Assembly (NCBI GenBank): GCA_023247345.1
Contig: JAHFGR010000063.1
Span: 1,669-6,948, forward strand
Length of the DNA: 5,280 bases
Direction of reading: 5' to 3'
DNA from: Microcaldota archaeon
Lineage (GTDB): Archaea; Micrarchaeota; Micrarchaeia; Anstonellales; Bilamarchaeaceae
Below are positions 4,334-5,280 of the stretch, in pieces. Under the pieces are notes generated by a model. It was not told the DNA's origin and did not search any database. It worked only from the letters and a program-made list of their open reading frames with translations. Position 1 is the stretch's first letter. Each line of letters opens with the position of its first letter. Made by a program: the position numbers and the translations under genes.

Positions 4334-5035
4334 ATGATACTAGAAGCAGTGAGACAGGGCCTTGCATCTACTAGAATAGGGGCACGAATTATAAAGTCCA
4401 GACCATTTAAAGAACGTCCTGGTGTACAGCCTCTTATTGAAACGGTAGCCACATGTAGACGTATATCAAAAGATAAATATCCAATTATTGAGGGATTAGA
4501 AGAACCAAAGCTCCAGTTATGCGTAACCGATCCTAAGGCAAATAAAAAATATTTTGTTTTCAAGATATTTTTCTGTGATGGAAGGAGATATCATGATAAA
4601 TCTCATCGCGAATTTCCAGGTACGCTTGTTGTATCGCAAGCAGTACCATCGCTGCTGGCCAAGAAATCAGAGCACTGTGAGAATCATCCTGGAAAAGATC
4701 AAAAACCAAAGCGCGATATAAGCGATGCCGATAGTGCTATAGTAAAAAGTATAATGAAAAAATATGATGTTTTTGAAGCAAAGCAAAACGCAGGGATTTC
4801 TTGGGGATATGATGACGATAATTTGCCAATGATCCAGACCTATTTACTTGTAAATGCAGAAAAAAGAGACGAAGCAAATAATAAATTAACACAACTTTTG
4901 GAAGAGCTAACCACTTGTGAACTGAATGAACGCGAGGTAAGACCCTTGTTTATAATTAAACCTACTTTTGAATGGACTGCTGCCAGTGAAGGGCCAGTGC
5001 CAATTAACCGTTGGTCACTCTCTCATTCTGATTAA
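4334..5035 (+). CDS. Unrecognised 233-residue protein, probably cytoplasmic
   Basis: ATG 4334 follows GGTGA (4325-4329) by four bases, so the start is well supported. I do not recognise the family. There is no signal peptide or membrane segment. A basic N-terminal part (residues 1-50) leads to a strand-rich section (PKLQLCVTD, NKKYFVFKIFFCDGRR, about 58-85), then a lysine- and aspartate-rich linker (about 110-132). Next come a helix (SAIVKSIMKKYDV, 134-146), a strand (MIQTYLLVNA, 166-175), a charged helix (KRDEANNKLTQLLEELTT, 177-194) and a strand (RPLFIIKP, 203-210); the last three resemble a beta-alpha-beta unit. Five single cysteines (41, 63, 81, 115, 195) form no CxxC pair. The last 32 bases overlap the end of scpA on the other strand. 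Codon use and composition look like its neighbours, so it seems native. Confidence 0.8.
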   Translation: MILEAVRQGLASTRIGARIIKSRPFKERPGVQPLIETVATCRRISKDKYPIIEGLEEPKLQLCVTDPKANKKYFVFKIFFCDGRRYHDKSHREFPGTLVVSQAVPSLLAKKSEHCENHPGKDQKPKRDISDADSAIVKSIMKKYDVFEAKQNAGISWGYDDDNLPMIQTYLLVNAEKRDEANNKLTQLLEELTTCELNEREVRPLFIIKPTFEWTAASEGPVPINRWSLSHSD

Positions 5036-5280
5036 CGATTAAATGAATAAATATATCACCAAATATTTCATCCTGTTTTATATCTACTACTTGTTTCTGA
5101 GTTAAATGCAAGATCGACATCAAAGTATAAACAACTTCGATTCTTTCTTTTTTGTCGATTACGCGCGAAAACATCGTCCATCCTTGATCATCAACACTTA
5201 TCTTGATTTTTCCAAGTATCTCTTCCATTTTTTTATCAATGTCGAACTCTCTTAATTGGAGGTTTACAAATTCTTCGATC
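5004..5280 (-). CDS. scpA: ScpA, kleisin subunit of the SMC condensin (C-terminal part, cut by window end)
   Basis: On the minus strand the frame runs from the window edge to TAA (bases 5006-5004), giving 91 visible residues. An ATG at 5228-5226 is internal, since the frame stays open upstream with ScpA-like sequence (EEFVNLQLREFDIDKK). The end matches the ScpA C-terminal winged helix that binds the SMC head: a helix EEILGKIKISV, the core ERIEVVYTLMSILHLTQKQV, and DIKQDEIFGDIFIHL, the hallmark QxExFGDI motif. ScpA bridges the two SMC heads and is needed for chromosome organisation and segregation. The start and N-terminal SMC-neck-binding domain lie beyond the window. It runs against the 233-residue gene and overlaps it by 32 bases at the tails, so its last ten or so codons are shared antisense sequence. 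Confidence 0.88.
   Translation of the reverse strand, partial: IEEFVNLQLREFDIDKKMEEILGKIKISVDDQGWTMFSRVIDKKERIEVVYTLMSILHLTQKQVVDIKQDEIFGDIFIHLIVNQNERVTNG

Noticed and set aside
4312..4563. Minus-strand reading frame of 83 codons opposite the 233-residue gene
   Set aside because: It has no ribosome site or family signal and overlaps a gene with a clear GGTGA start.
1..5280. CRISPR array, insertion sequence, phage or defence genes
   Set aside because: No regularly spaced repeats, transposase motifs, terminal inverted repeats or nuclease/defence motifs were seen on either strand.

Overview
The window looks archaeal and AT-rich. The evidence is a free-standing Bud32 kinase of the KEOPS complex, a SepF-type FtsZ anchor, an archaeal-type SRP (7S) RNA whose two ends pair as helix 1, GGTGA-type ribosome binding sites a few bases before most start codons, and TATA-like boxes with oligo-T stop signals. 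The unfused Bud32, short genes and many unrecognised small proteins fit a small-genome archaeon of the DPANN kind, but the phylum cannot be fixed from this sequence.

Layout. At 2-295 is the 3' end of an unrecognised gene, followed 10 bases later by bud32 (306-851). A separate unit at 946-2547 encodes a predicted lipoprotein with a helical, cysteine-rich ectodomain and a C-terminal HtrA/trypsin-like serine protease domain. A 625-base stretch without protein genes (2548-3172) holds an oligo-T terminator, a TATA box and the SRP RNA (about 2694-2991), then two overlapping hairpins and about 85 bases where I see nothing. Next is a pair of small membrane-protein genes: a 63-residue two-helix protein with a CxxC at each end (3173-3364) and a 129-residue protein that looks internally duplicated (3399-3788). 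A 70% GC island (3789-3835) follows the second stop codon directly and may be a structured RNA. sepF (3902-4267) has its own promoter-like element. After it come an unrecognised 233-residue protein (4334-5035) and, on the other strand, the end of scpA (5004 to the window edge). The last two genes overlap tail to tail by 32 bases.

How they work together. Bud32 serves tRNA t6A modification. SRP RNA directs membrane and secreted proteins to the translocon, and several membrane or exported proteins are encoded beside it. SepF (FtsZ anchoring) and ScpA (SMC kleisin) both belong to division and chromosome segregation, with one unknown gene between them. No mobile element, CRISPR array, tRNA or clear defence system was seen. 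The least explained items are the CxxC membrane protein, the GC-rich island, the cysteine-patterned protease lipoprotein and the unusual layout of the SRP RNA S domain.
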